Shown here piece by piece: positions 37,631-46,745 of a stretch of DNA of 64,000 nt. The position numbers were made by a program, and so were the translations under genes. Position 1 is the first letter of the stretch, and every line of letters begins with the position of its first letter. Origin of the DNA: Bradyrhizobium sp. DOA9 (GTDB lineage: Bacteria; Pseudomonadota; Alphaproteobacteria; Rhizobiales; Xanthobacteraceae); assembly GCF_000617845.2 (NCBI RefSeq), contig NZ_DF820425.1, positions 1,247,690 to 1,311,689 of the forward strand, written 5' to 3'. The notes beneath the pieces were generated by a model that saw only the letters and a program-made list of their open reading frames with translations, ran no database searches and had not been told where the DNA came from.

Positions 37631-38916
37631 CAGCCATCCATGACGAAGACGCGGACGATCCGCAGCATCCCGAGGAACACATCGCGCCGGTTCCTCGCAT
37701 TTCGGTGCAAGCCTTTTGCGAGACCGAGCAGACGCTCAACGCGGTGACGGCGGCCGGCCAGGATCGCCGGCTCGCCAAGGCCCATCTCAGTGCCAAGGAC
37801 GGCGGGCTTGCCGCCGCGATCGAAGCCTATGAATCGATGCCGACGCCGAACGTGATCGTCATCGAGTCCGATGGCACGCGCGATATCCTCGAGGGACTGG
37901 ACGACCTCGCCGGCGTCTGCGATCCCGGCACCCGCGTCGTCGTGATCGGCAACCCCAACGACACCGCGCCCTATCGCGAGCTGGTGCGCCGCGGCGTCAA
38001 CGATTACGTGGTGGGACCGGTCGAGACGCTCGACGTGGTCCGCTCGATCTGCAGCCTGTTCTCGGCCTCCGAGGCCATCATCACCGGCCGCGTCATCGCG
38101 GTGGTCGGCGCCAAGGGCGGCGTCGGCGCGTCCACCGTCGCACACAATCTGGCCTGGACCATCGCCCGCGACCTCTCGCTCGATTCCGTCGTGATCGATC
38201 TCGACCTCGCCTTCGGCACCGCGGGCCTCGACTACAACCAGGACCCGGTGCAGGGCATCGCCAATGCGGTGCTGTCGCAGGACCGGCCGGACACGGCGCT
38301 GATGGAGCGCCTGCTCGCCAAATGCACCGATCGCCTCAGCCTCCTGGCGGCGCCCGCCACGCTCGACCGCGTCTACGATTTCGGTGCCGAGGCTTTCGAC
38401 GCGGTGTTCGACACGCTGCGCATGACGACGCCCTGCATCGTGCTCGACGTCCCGCATCAATGGTCCGGCTGGACCCGCCGCGCGCTGGTGAATGCCGACG
38501 ACATCGTGATCGTGGCCGAGCCCGATCTCGCCAACTTGCGCAACACCAAGAACATGCTGAGCGTGCTCAAGGCGGCGCGACCGAACGACCGGCCGCCGCT
38601 GTACTGCATCAACCAGGTCGGCATGGCTAAGCGCGCGGAGATCGAGGTCAAGGCCTTCGCCAAGACCATGGAGAGCCAGCCGATCGCGGTGATCCCGTTC
38701 GATTCGAAACTGTTCTCGACCGCGGCCAATAACGGCCAGATGATCGCGGAGGTCTCCAGGACCCACCGCACCACCGTTCTGTTCCAGAACATGGCCAACC
38801 GCCTCGCCGGCCGCGGCGAGGTGAAGAAGCCGAAGCGCTCGCTGCTCGAACCGCTCTTGAAGAAGCTGAAGGGCAAGTCCGGACGGAGCTCGGCCCCGCA
38901 TCGCAAGGCGTCGTAG
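37627..38916 (+). CDS. cpaE: CpaE-like pilus-localisation ATPase
   Basis: This 429-residue protein has a receiver-like N-terminal domain (about 25-150, NVIVIESDGTRDILEGL) and a MinD/ParA-type ATPase with a deviant Walker A GAKGGVGAST from about residue 161. IDLDLAFGTAGLDYNQDP is the next motif. CpaE positions the Tad machinery at the pole in Caulobacter. The C-terminus is basic. It overlaps cpaD by 4 bp. No cpaF, tadB, tadC or pilin gene follows; a hairpin ends the transcript. Confidence 0.93.
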   Translation: MTAIHDEDADDPQHPEEHIAPVPRISVQAFCETEQTLNAVTAAGQDRRLAKAHLSAKDGGLAAAIEAYESMPTPNVIVIESDGTRDILEGLDDLAGVCDPGTRVVVIGNPNDTAPYRELVRRGVNDYVVGPVETLDVVRSICSLFSASEAIITGRVIAVVGAKGGVGASTVAHNLAWTIARDLSLDSVVIDLDLAFGTAGLDYNQDPVQGIANAVLSQDRPDTALMERLLAKCTDRLSLLAAPATLDRVYDFGAEAFDAVFDTLRMTTPCIVLDVPHQWSGWTRRALVNADDIVIVAEPDLANLRNTKNMLSVLKAARPNDRPPLYCINQVGMAKRAEIEVKAFAKTMESQPIAVIPFDSKLFSTAANNGQMIAEVSRTHRTTVLFQNMANRLAGRGEVKKPKRSLLEPLLKKLKGKSGRSSAPHRKAS

Positions 38917-38922
38917 GCGCCA

Positions 38923-38959
38923 CAGCAGAACGGGCGGATTACTTGTCCGCCCGCTGCTG
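38923..38959. terminator. Strong bidirectional hairpin at the cpaE/tadD junction
   Basis: Arms CGGGCGGA (38931-38938) and TCCGCCCG (38946-38953) enclose a 7-nt loop, and the outer pairs CAGCAG/CTGCTG extend the stem to 14 bp around a 2-nt AA bulge. The loop contains the tadD-like stop codon. The position between two convergent stops suits a shared terminator, although no T-run follows. Confidence 0.7.
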
Positions 38960-39724
38960 CTTCTTCGCCAAGAGCTGCTTCAGCGCCGCGACCTTGGCCG
39001 CGGCCTGGTCCGGCGGCAAATCCGCCTTCACGAGGATTTCGGCCTCGGCCTCGCGACCCTGCAATCCCAGCACGAGCGCCAGATTGGCGCGGACCCGCGC
39101 ATCGTTCTGATTGCGCTGATAGGCGCGGCCGAGCACCTGCTCGGCCTTCGACAGGTTATTTTGCAGCATATAGGACAGGCCAAGATTGGAGAGCACGGTC
39201 GGCTCGTTCGGCACGATCTTCAACGCCGCGGCGTAATATTGCTGGGCTTCCTCGTTGCGGCCGAGCTGATCGAGCACCGCGCCCTGCGCCGACAAGATGC
39301 GCCAATCGGGATCCTCGGGCGAATGCGCCCGGCCGAGGACGTCGAAGGCCTGCTGGAAATTGCCGTTGTCGGCGAGTGCGCGGCCGTAGCCGGCGAGCAG
39401 CGCCTTGTTGCCGGGACGGGCAAGCACGGCCTGCTCGAGCACCGCGACCGCCTGCGCGCGCTGGCCACTGCCACGCAGCGCCTTGCCGTATTCGAGAGCA
39501 ATTGCGGGATCGCCGGGCTTGGCGCGATAACGCTCGCGAAGCGCGTCCATCTCCGGCGTGGCGTCGGCCTTGCTGTCGGCTTTGGCGGCGTTCTCCCGCT
39601 TGCCGCCGAGCGCGCCGGTGACGTCCTCGATGCCGGCCGTCTGGCAGCCCCCGAGGGCGAGGATCAGGACGGCGGAACACAGATATCCCGCCGCAGGAAG
39701 GGCGAGGAACGGACGCTTGGACAT
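38939..39724 (-). CDS. TadD-like tetratricopeptide lipoprotein
   Basis: This 261-residue protein has a lipoprotein signal ending ILALGGC (Cys near residue 27), then about five TPR units (PAIALEYGKALRGSGQRAQA, NKALLAGYGRALADNG, PTVLSNLGLSYMLQNN and others). TPR lipoproteins of this type (TadD) help assemble Tad pili at the outer membrane. The ATG at 39724 is used instead of an upstream TTG. It is convergent with cpaE, and a PilZ gene lies 79 bp upstream on the same strand. Confidence 0.85.
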   Translation of the reverse strand: MSKRPFLALPAAGYLCSAVLILALGGCQTAGIEDVTGALGGKRENAAKADSKADATPEMDALRERYRAKPGDPAIALEYGKALRGSGQRAQAVAVLEQAVLARPGNKALLAGYGRALADNGNFQQAFDVLGRAHSPEDPDWRILSAQGAVLDQLGRNEEAQQYYAAALKIVPNEPTVLSNLGLSYMLQNNLSKAEQVLGRAYQRNQNDARVRANLALVLGLQGREAEAEILVKADLPPDQAAAKVAALKQLLAKKQQRADK

Positions 39725-39803
39725 ACTCTGATCACTCGACAACTGATCAGAGATGCTTACCGATTAACGCTAAAGTCCCGTTAAGGAGGCGAACCTTCGC
39801 GTC

Positions 39804-40049
39804 TCAATCGACGAACTCGGCGCCGAATTCGCAGCCGATGCGCCAGCGCAGGCGGCATTGGCGGGAATAATCAGGCGCGAAGATGATGGTGAATTGCGGC
39901 GGCACTTCCAGAAATTCCGCCACCACTTTCACGCCGCCATCCGAAATATCCGTGATCGTGCAATCCCGCGGCAGCGAGCCCGCGCCAAAATGGATCTTGG
40001 CGAGACGGCTGCACACCCGACGTTCGCTTCTCCGGCGATTTGCAAGCAT
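39804..40049 (-). CDS. Small PilZ-domain protein
   Basis: This 81-residue single-domain protein has the c-di-GMP-binding pattern of PilZ: an Arg-rich start (NRRRSERR) followed by TDISDGGVKV, the D-x-S-x-x-G motif. It likely binds cyclic di-GMP and signals to a partner. It precedes the TadD-like gene on the same strand (79-bp gap) and is divergent from the ComM-like gene. A link to Tad pilus control is inference. Confidence 0.88.
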   Translation of the reverse strand: MLANRRRSERRVCSRLAKIHFGAGSLPRDCTITDISDGGVKVVAEFLEVPPQFTIIFAPDYSRQCRLRWRIGCEFGAEFVD

Positions 40050-40278
40050 TTGAACTGTTCACCCGTTAGACCACGGCCCATCCCGCAGACCTAGGAGTAG
40101 CGGACATTCGTTGGGATGTGCTGAGGAGAGCAGGCGGCATTCGAGACGTAGTGTCGGCTTCCCGTTTACGCCTGGTTAGGGTTTGACCGGGCGCCAGAGT
40201 GATTGTTCCTGTATTGTTCTTGCGAAAGCCGCCGCGCTCTGCTACCCCTAATTGCAGGATAGGGCAGGCTGGTTCGGC

Positions 40279-41817
40279 ATGGTTCAGCGGGTTTCCACCG
40301 TCGCCTTCGAGGGGATCGAGGCCCGCGCGGTCGACGTGCAGGTGCAGGTCGCGCCCGGCCTGCCGGCCTTTGCCATCGTCGGCCTGCCGGACAAGGCGGT
40401 GTCGGAGGCGCGCGAGCGGGTGCGCTCGGCGCTGATCGCCTCGGGCCTGGCACTGCCGGCGCGGCGGATCATCGTCAATCTGGCCCCGGCCGACGTCCCG
40501 AAGGAGGGCAGCCATTACGACCTGCCGATCGCGCTCGGGCTGATGGCGGCGATCGGCGCGATCCCGCCGGACGCGCTGACCGGCTTCACCGTGCTCGGCG
40601 AGCTCGGCCTCGACGGCTCGATCGCGCCCGTGGCCGGCGTCCTTCCCGCCGCGATCGGCGCCAATATGCGCGAGGAAGGGCTGATCTGCCCGGCGGCTTG
40701 CGGCTCCGAAGCGGCCTGGGCGAGCCCGGACATCCAGATCGTTGCAGCGCACTCGCTGATCCAGATCGCCAACCATTTCAAGGGCACGCAGGTGCTGTCG
40801 CGGCCGACGCCGAAGGTGCACGAGGCCGCCGCCTCGACCCTCGATTTGCGCGACATCAAGGGCCAGGAAAGCGCCAAGCGCGCGCTGGAGATCGCGGCCG
40901 CTGGCGGACATCACCTGCTCATGATCGGCGCGCCGGGCGCGGGCAAATCGATGCTGGCCGCGCGCCTGCCCTCGATCCTGCCGCCGCTGTCGCCGGGCGA
41001 ACTGCTCGAGGTCTCGATGATCGCCTCCGTCGCCGGCGAGATCGAAGGCGGCGCGCTGACGGCGCGGCGCCCGTTCCGCTCGCCGCATCATTCCGCCAGC
41101 ATGGCAGCCCTGACCGGCGGCGGCGCGCGCGCCAAGCCCGGCGAGATCTCGCTGGCGCATCAGGGCGTGCTGTTCCTCGACGAACTACCGGAATTCGATC
41201 CGCGCGTGCTGGATTCGCTGCGCCAGCCGCTGGAGAACGGCGAGGTCGCGGTGTCGCGCGCCAATCATCGCGTCACCTACCCTGCCCGCTTCATGCTGGT
41301 CGCGGCGATGAATCCCTGCCGCTGCGGCAATGCGTTCGAGCCCGGTTATGCCTGCAAGCGCGGCCGCATCGACCGCTGCACCGGCGATTACCAGGCGCGC
41401 ATCTCCGGTCCGCTGATGGACCGCATCGACCTGCGCATCGAAGTGCCGGCGGTGACCGCCGCCGATTTGATCCTGCCGCCGCCGGCGGAGGGATCGGCCG
41501 AGGTCGCCGCCCGCGTGGCGGCGGCGCGCGACATCCAGCTGGCGCGCTATGCCGAGACGGGCCTGCCCCACATCCGCACCAATGCCGAGGCGCCCGCCTC
41601 CGTGCTGGAGGAGATCGCAAAGCCGGATGCGCAGGGTCAGAAACTGCTGCGCGACGCCGCCGAGACGATGCGCCTGTCGGCGCGTGGCTATCACCGCGTG
41701 CTGCGCGTGGCGCGCACGCTGGCCGATCTCGATCATGCCGACAAGATCGGCCGGCTGCACCTTGCCGAAGCCCTGTCCTACCGCGCACTCGCGGAGGATG
41801 TGCGCCAATTGGCGTGA
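40279..41817 (+). CDS. comM: YifB/ComM family Mg-chelatase-like AAA+ ATPase
   Basis: This 512-residue protein has an N-terminal Lon-like S5 domain (GIEARAVDVQVQVAPGLPAF) and an AAA+ core with Walker A GAPGAGKSM (about 217-225) and Walker B VLFLDELPEF. A zinc-type Cys set (NPCRCGN, YACKRGRIDRC) and a C-terminal helical domain follow. ComM is a helicase that promotes integration of transforming DNA in other bacteria; natural competence here is not shown. The ATG at 40279 is preferred to an ATG 9 codons earlier. Confidence 0.93.
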   Translation: MVQRVSTVAFEGIEARAVDVQVQVAPGLPAFAIVGLPDKAVSEARERVRSALIASGLALPARRIIVNLAPADVPKEGSHYDLPIALGLMAAIGAIPPDALTGFTVLGELGLDGSIAPVAGVLPAAIGANMREEGLICPAACGSEAAWASPDIQIVAAHSLIQIANHFKGTQVLSRPTPKVHEAAASTLDLRDIKGQESAKRALEIAAAGGHHLLMIGAPGAGKSMLAARLPSILPPLSPGELLEVSMIASVAGEIEGGALTARRPFRSPHHSASMAALTGGGARAKPGEISLAHQGVLFLDELPEFDPRVLDSLRQPLENGEVAVSRANHRVTYPARFMLVAAMNPCRCGNAFEPGYACKRGRIDRCTGDYQARISGPLMDRIDLRIEVPAVTAADLILPPPAEGSAEVAARVAAARDIQLARYAETGLPHIRTNAEAPASVLEEIAKPDAQGQKLLRDAAETMRLSARGYHRVLRVARTLADLDHADKIGRLHLAEALSYRALAEDVRQLA

Positions 41818-41928
41818 GCGCGCCGTCGCATCAACCCGGCGGTAACGACTTTCCTTTACGCTCTGCAAACCATAAGGCCCGACGCGTTTCGGTTATGGGT
41901 TCCCTGGGCCCGGCGAGTAGAGAGTGTC

Positions 41929-42396
41929 ATGTTGCGTTTCAAGGTCCTGACCTCGGTTGTTCCCCTGCTCGCGGCTGCGGTGTTCGCCCGCGCCGAGATC
42001 GGATCGGTGTCGCATCCCTGCATCGCGCTGGGCGACACATCGGTCGAGCTCACCTCGCTGTTCTGGACCGCAGGCGTGCATGTCGCCTTCACCGACGATC
42101 CCGCGCGGGCCACGGTGCGGGTCCAGATCACCGATGATGCCGACGCTGCGGATTTCGCGGTGGTCGACGACGGCCTCGACTCCGAGCCGGACTCCTGCCG
42201 GGCCAATCCGTCGACGCGCCTCGTTTCGATCGCTGCGCAGCCGGTCGACGGTGGCGAGGTGGTCTATCTCTCCAGCGAAGGACCGGCGGATTACCGCATC
42301 TTTGTGCGCTCGAGGACGTTCTCGCCGCGAGAGGCGGCGGCGCTGATCGTCGGCGCTCGCGGCGGCCATAACCGCTTCCAGGCGGCTTCGCTTTAG
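41929..42396 (+). CDS. Small exported protein of unknown function
   Basis: This 155-residue protein has a Sec signal (MLRFKVLTSVVPLLAAAVFARA) and a mature domain rich in Val/Asp with two cysteines (about 31 and 69) that could form a disulfide in the periplasm. It reads as an all-beta domain (VHVAFTDDPARATVRVQITDD). I do not recognise the family. It lies between the ComM-like gene and a hybrid kinase and is followed by a palindromic repeat, so it is probably expressed alone. Confidence 0.75.
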   Translation: MLRFKVLTSVVPLLAAAVFARAEIGSVSHPCIALGDTSVELTSLFWTAGVHVAFTDDPARATVRVQITDDADAADFAVVDDGLDSEPDSCRANPSTRLVSIAAQPVDGGEVVYLSSEGPADYRIFVRSRTFSPREAAALIVGARGGHNRFQAASL

Positions 42397-42413
42397 AGCT
42401 TTGGTCTTGAGCA

Positions 42414-42506
42414 TGATCTCCGCGCAAACGCGTTCCGCGTTTGTCGCGAGGGAAAACCGCTGCACACTTTTCGCTAACGCGGCCCTTCGGGTCCGGATCA
42501 TGCTTT
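42414..42506. repeat. GCATGATC / GGATCATGC palindromic element, copy 1
   Basis: Outer arms GAGCATGATC (42412-42421) and GGATCATGC (42495-42503) face each other; an inner hairpin AAACGCG/CGCGTTT lies near 42425-42441. The segment 42451-42506 matches 50272-50327 at 52 of 56 positions by eye. It occupies the gap before the hybrid kinase and argues against translating that gap. Confidence 0.85.
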
Positions 42507-42638
42507 GACCCGTTAACACCTCGTCAACCCTGTTCGGAGGCGGGGCCGCAGCCGCAAGCTGTTCGCAAGGTCGGCGGGCCATCGTCGCACGCGGCGGCGG
42601 GGTTTCAGGCAAGGGTCGGTTGCCAAGGGTCGGTTGCA

Positions 42639-44882
42639 ATGGGTCGGACGTTCCGGATCAAGGTGCGCATGCGTCGCTTCAGGCGGCGGCATCCGAGGCT
42701 CGCCTTCGCGATCCGCTCCTTCATGATCTTCTCGGCGACGTTCGGCGGCGCCTATGGTTTCGTGTCCGGCAGCCGGTCCGACAATTCCGGCTACGATCCC
42801 CACGCCTTCGCGATCGGCGCCAGCTTCCTGTTCGCGCTCGCCTGCCTCGGCCTTGCGACGCTGAGCATGCGCCTGCGCTTCGTGGGCAAGCGGCTGCGCA
42901 AGCTCGCCGCGCATAACGAGACACTGATCGACCGCAATTGGGAGCTGAAGGAGGCGGAAGAGCGCGCCCGCAGCCTGTTCGAGCAGCAGGGCGACCTCAT
43001 CGTGCTGCGCGACACCGACGGCCGCATCACCTTCGCCAACGAGGCCTATTGCACGCTCGCAGGACAGGCGCGCAGCGCGCTGGTCGGCACGCGCTTCGAT
43101 TTCGACGTGCTGGAGCAGGGCGACAGCGCCCGCGAGAGCAACGGCACGCGCATCCACGACCAGAAGATCGCAACGCCGCTCGGCGCGCGCTGGATTGCCT
43201 GGCGCGAGGGCTATGTCCGCCTCGATGCCGGCCAGCCCGCCGAATTGCAGAGCGTCGGACGCGACGTCACCGACCGCACCGAGACCGAACGCGCCTTGTC
43301 CGACGCCCGCGACCAGGCCGACGCCGCCAACCGCGCCAAGTCGCGCTTCCTGGCGATGGCCTCACACGAGATCCGCACGCCCCTGAACGGCATCATCGGC
43401 ATGGGCGGCCTGCTGCTCGACACCAATCTGACGCCGGAGCAGGCGACCTATGCCAAGGCGGTGAAGACCTCGGGCGAGGCCTTGATGGCGCTGATCGAGG
43501 AGCTGCTCGACTATTCCAAGATCGAGGCCGGCAAGCTCGACCTCGATCAGCGTCCCTTCGCGCTCTCGACGCTGGTCGAGGAAATCACCGAGCTGCTCGC
43601 GCCGCGCGCGCAGGCGAAGTCGCTCGAGATCGCCGCCTATGTCGACGAGCGCCTGCCGCTCGAAGTGGTCGGCGACGCCGCCCGGCTGCGCCAGGTGCTG
43701 CTCAATCTCGCCGGCAACGCCATCAAGTTCACCAGCAGTGGCGGCGCGGCGCTGATCGTCGAGCCCGGCATCTGGCCGAACGAGATCAGCTTCCTGATCC
43801 GCGACACCGGCATCGGCATCGCAGCCGAGGCCCAGCAGCGCATCTTCCGGGAGTTCGAGCAGGCCGACGAGCGCGTCGCCCGCACCTATGGCGGCACCGG
43901 GCTCGGCCTTGCGATCAGCGAGCGCATCGTCAAGCGCATGGGCGGCCGGATCACGCTCTCAAGCGAGCCGGGCAAGGGCTCGACCTTCGAGGTGGCCGTG
44001 CCGCTTCCGCCGTCGCAAGGCGGCGCTGGACAGACGCCATTTCCAAGCCCCGACCTCACGGGCAAGTCGATGCTGCTCGTCGCCGACGGCATCGAAGCCT
44101 CGCTCATCGCGCGGCGCCTCGAGCGCTGGGGCGGCCAGACCTGCCTGGTTGCGGATGCGGCGGTTGCCGAGGCGTTGCTGCCGGAACGCTCCTGGCACGC
44201 GGTGCTGATCGATCGCGCGATCGGTCCTGCCGTGGCCGACCGGCTCGGTGACGCCGCCCGCGCGCATGCGTTGCAGCGCCTCGTGCTGCTGACGTCGAGC
44301 TCGCGGCACGAGAAGCTGTCGCCCGCCTTCACCGGCTTCCTGGTGAGGCCGCTGCGCGCGGCCTCGCTCGCCGCGCGCCTTGCCCTGACTCCGGAGGTCG
44401 CCTCGCCCGATCTCGCGCCGGAGCCGCCGGCGGCGTCCGCCGGCCCCGCGCCGGCGAAAGGCCTGTCGATCCTGGTTGCCGAGGACAACGAGATCAACGC
44501 CTTGCTGATGCGCTCGCTGCTGGCCAAGCTCGGCCACCGCGTCGTCATCGCCGTCCACGGCGAGGCCGCGCTGGAATCCTGGCTCGCCGCCTCATCGGCC
44601 GGCACTCCCTATGATCTCGTGCTGATGGACATCCAGATGCCGCAGCTCGACGGCATCGAGGCGAGCAAGCGCATCCGCGCGCACGAGGCCGTGCTGGGCG
44701 GTTCCCACACGCCGATCCTGGCGCTCACCGCCAACACGCTGGTGGAGGATCGTTATGCCTGCTCCGAGGCGGGCATGAACGGATTTCTGATCAAGCCGCT
44801 CGACCGTGAGAAGCTCGAGGAGGCGCTGGCGGGTCTCGCCGCGTCCAGGCACCCGACGGTTCCGGATCTCACGGGAACCTGA
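42639..44882 (+). CDS. Hybrid sensor histidine kinase with two receiver-type domains
   Basis: This 747-residue membrane sensor has two transmembrane helices (about 28-45 and 61-78), a PAS domain (about 110-210), HisKA with His243 (MASHEIRTPLNG), an HATPase with NLAGNAIKFT, DTGIGIA and GGTGLGLAI, a divergent receiver (about 480-585) and a standard receiver with Asp664 (VLMDIQMP) and the Lys of LIKPLD. The ATG at 42639 is chosen because the longer frame runs through a repeat element. The signal is unknown, and no separate response regulator is adjacent. Confidence 0.9.
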   Translation: MGRTFRIKVRMRRFRRRHPRLAFAIRSFMIFSATFGGAYGFVSGSRSDNSGYDPHAFAIGASFLFALACLGLATLSMRLRFVGKRLRKLAAHNETLIDRNWELKEAEERARSLFEQQGDLIVLRDTDGRITFANEAYCTLAGQARSALVGTRFDFDVLEQGDSARESNGTRIHDQKIATPLGARWIAWREGYVRLDAGQPAELQSVGRDVTDRTETERALSDARDQADAANRAKSRFLAMASHEIRTPLNGIIGMGGLLLDTNLTPEQATYAKAVKTSGEALMALIEELLDYSKIEAGKLDLDQRPFALSTLVEEITELLAPRAQAKSLEIAAYVDERLPLEVVGDAARLRQVLLNLAGNAIKFTSSGGAALIVEPGIWPNEISFLIRDTGIGIAAEAQQRIFREFEQADERVARTYGGTGLGLAISERIVKRMGGRITLSSEPGKGSTFEVAVPLPPSQGGAGQTPFPSPDLTGKSMLLVADGIEASLIARRLERWGGQTCLVADAAVAEALLPERSWHAVLIDRAIGPAVADRLGDAARAHALQRLVLLTSSSRHEKLSPAFTGFLVRPLRAASLAARLALTPEVASPDLAPEPPAASAGPAPAKGLSILVAEDNEINALLMRSLLAKLGHRVVIAVHGEAALESWLAASSAGTPYDLVLMDIQMPQLDGIEASKRIRAHEAVLGGSHTPILALTANTLVEDRYACSEAGMNGFLIKPLDREKLEEALAGLAASRHPTVPDLTGT

Positions 44883-44964
44883 TCGCATCCGGCGATCGCA
44901 ATTGAAATTGCGCGCGTTGCGCGTCACGATCCCTCAGGGGCATTTGCAACAGAGGATCTTGCGC

Positions 44965-45594
44965 ATGAACGTGCTTTGCCGCCTCGCCCTCATTGTCCTC
45001 CTCGCCGGAAGCTTCCGGCACGCAGCAGCCGATACACCGGACCTCATCTCGTCGCTCAAGCAGGGCGGCTACGTCCTTATCTTCCGTCACACCGCCACCG
45101 ACGACAGCCAGAAGGACGTCTATCCCTTCAAGTTCGACGACATGAGCGCCCAGCGTCAGCTCAGCGAGAAGGGCAGGGAGGCGGCGCGCCAGATCGGGAC
45201 GGCGATCAAGGACCTCGCGATCCCGATCGGCGACGTCTACACCAGCCGGCTCAACCGCGCGGTCGAGGCCGGCAAGCTGATCTCCGGCCGCGAGGTCAAG
45301 CCGGTCGACGCGCTGACCGACAGCAGCAACGCCAGCGCATCGGGAATGGCGAACCCGACCGGCGCCAATGCCAGGGCCGGGCAGGCCGTGCGCCAGCTCG
45401 TCGATGCGCCGCCGAACGCCGGCACCAACACATTCCTGGTCACCCACAAGACCAACATCGCCGATGCCTTCGGCAAGGAGGCCGGCGACGTCGGGGAAGG
45501 CGAATCCTTCGTCTACAAGGCCGGCAGCTCGGGCCCGGCCACCTTCGCAGGGCGCATCAAGCTTGCGGATTGGATCGCGAAAGCGGGCAAATGA
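44965..45594 (+). CDS. Secreted histidine phosphatase family protein
   Basis: This 209-residue protein has a Sec signal (MNVLCRLALIVLLAGSFRHAAA) and a histidine-phosphatase core with the phosphohistidine-type LIFRHTATDD. A distal LVTHKTNIADAFGKE could supply the second His. RHT in place of the usual RHG is common in this periplasmic subgroup. The substrate is unknown. The ATG at 44965 lies 82 bp after the kinase. Confidence 0.85.
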   Translation: MNVLCRLALIVLLAGSFRHAAADTPDLISSLKQGGYVLIFRHTATDDSQKDVYPFKFDDMSAQRQLSEKGREAARQIGTAIKDLAIPIGDVYTSRLNRAVEAGKLISGREVKPVDALTDSSNASASGMANPTGANARAGQAVRQLVDAPPNAGTNTFLVTHKTNIADAFGKEAGDVGEGESFVYKAGSSGPATFAGRIKLADWIAKAGK

Positions 45595-45683
45595 GGGACC
45601 GGAAAACCGGCCCGGACTGCCGCTCCGCCACGATGTTGTGCTACGGACGACGTCTGGCGAACGAATGAAGAGCTGGCGAACAC

Positions 45684-46742
45684 GTGAGAACATCGGAAGA
45701 CCGTTCATTCCTCATCCTGCTCGGCGCGATCTCCCTTGCCTTCGCCTGGGTGCTGTGGCCGTTCTCCGGTGCCGTGTTGTGGGCCACGCTGCTGGCCATC
45801 ATCTTCGCCCCGTTCTATCGACGGGTCCTGGAATCCCTGCCCGAAAAGCACAACCTTGCTGCCCTCATCACCGTCGTCGTGGTGATCGTCATGGTCCTGA
45901 TCCCCGTGGCGATCGTGATCGCTTCGCTCATCGACCAGGGCGGAGAGCTGTACAAGAGCGTTCAGAGCGGGGAGATCAGCCTCACTCATCCCCTGCAACA
46001 GCTGAAATCCGCGCTGCCTGCCTGGGCCGCATCGCTCGGGGACCGACTCGCCAGCATCGACCTTTCGTCCCTGAGGGAACGCCTGTCGGGTCTGGTCGTC
46101 CCTGCCGGGCAGCAGCTGGCCGGCCACGCGATCAACATCGGTCAGGTGACGCTGGAGTTCGTCGCAAGCCTGCTCGTGATGCTGTACCTGCTGTTCTTCC
46201 TGCTGCGCGACGGCGACGAGCTCAATGCCCGCATTCGCGAGGCGCTCCCGCTGCGCCCGAGCCACACCGCCGAAATTCTCGATGTCTTCACCCTGGCGGT
46301 TCGTGGAACGATCAAGGGGATCGTTCTCGTCGCCTTGATTCAGGGGGCGCTCGGCGGGCTCATCTTCTGGCTGCTCGGCCTGACGGCGCCGCTATTGGCC
46401 GGCGCCCTCATGGCGCTGCTCTCGCTGCTGCCGGTGCTCGGCTCCGCGCTGGTCTGGGTTCCGGTTGCGCTTTACCTGCTTGTTGCAGGTTCGGTCACGA
46501 AGGGACTCATCCTGCTCGCTTTCGGCACCTTCGTGATCGGCCTTGCCGATAATTTTCTCCGCCCGATCCTGGTCGGCCAGTCGATCCAGATGCCGAGCTA
46601 TGTCGTGCTGCTTGCCACCCTGGGCGGCCTAGCGACGTTCGGAGCGAACGGCTTCGTCATCGGCCCGCTCGTCGCCGCGATGTTTCTGACGACGTGGCAC
46701 ATCTTCGTCGTCGGGGAGGCGCGAGATGAGGTCCGAAAGTAA
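45684..46742 (+). CDS. AI-2E family transporter
   Basis: This 352-residue polytopic protein has seven to eight helices and a central periplasmic stretch (LASIDLSSLRERLSGLV). The family features are present: the N-terminal pair of helices (SLAFAWVLWPFSGAVLWATLLA), LLFFLLRDGDEL, and a C-terminal GLADNFLRPILVGQSIQMP. Members export small molecules or ions (the AI-2 link is only for some). The start is a GTG at 45684. It is convergent with the double-PAS kinase, 3 bp apart. Confidence 0.88.
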   Translation: MRTSEDRSFLILLGAISLAFAWVLWPFSGAVLWATLLAIIFAPFYRRVLESLPEKHNLAALITVVVVIVMVLIPVAIVIASLIDQGGELYKSVQSGEISLTHPLQQLKSALPAWAASLGDRLASIDLSSLRERLSGLVVPAGQQLAGHAINIGQVTLEFVASLLVMLYLLFFLLRDGDELNARIREALPLRPSHTAEILDVFTLAVRGTIKGIVLVALIQGALGGLIFWLLGLTAPLLAGALMALLSLLPVLGSALVWVPVALYLLVAGSVTKGLILLAFGTFVIGLADNFLRPILVGQSIQMPSYVVLLATLGGLATFGANGFVIGPLVAAMFLTTWHIFVVGEARDEVRK

Positions 46743-46745
46743 CCG

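Noticed and set aside
42441..42638. 66-codon upstream extension of the hybrid kinase
   Set aside because: It translates part of a palindromic repeat and has no membrane or domain features.
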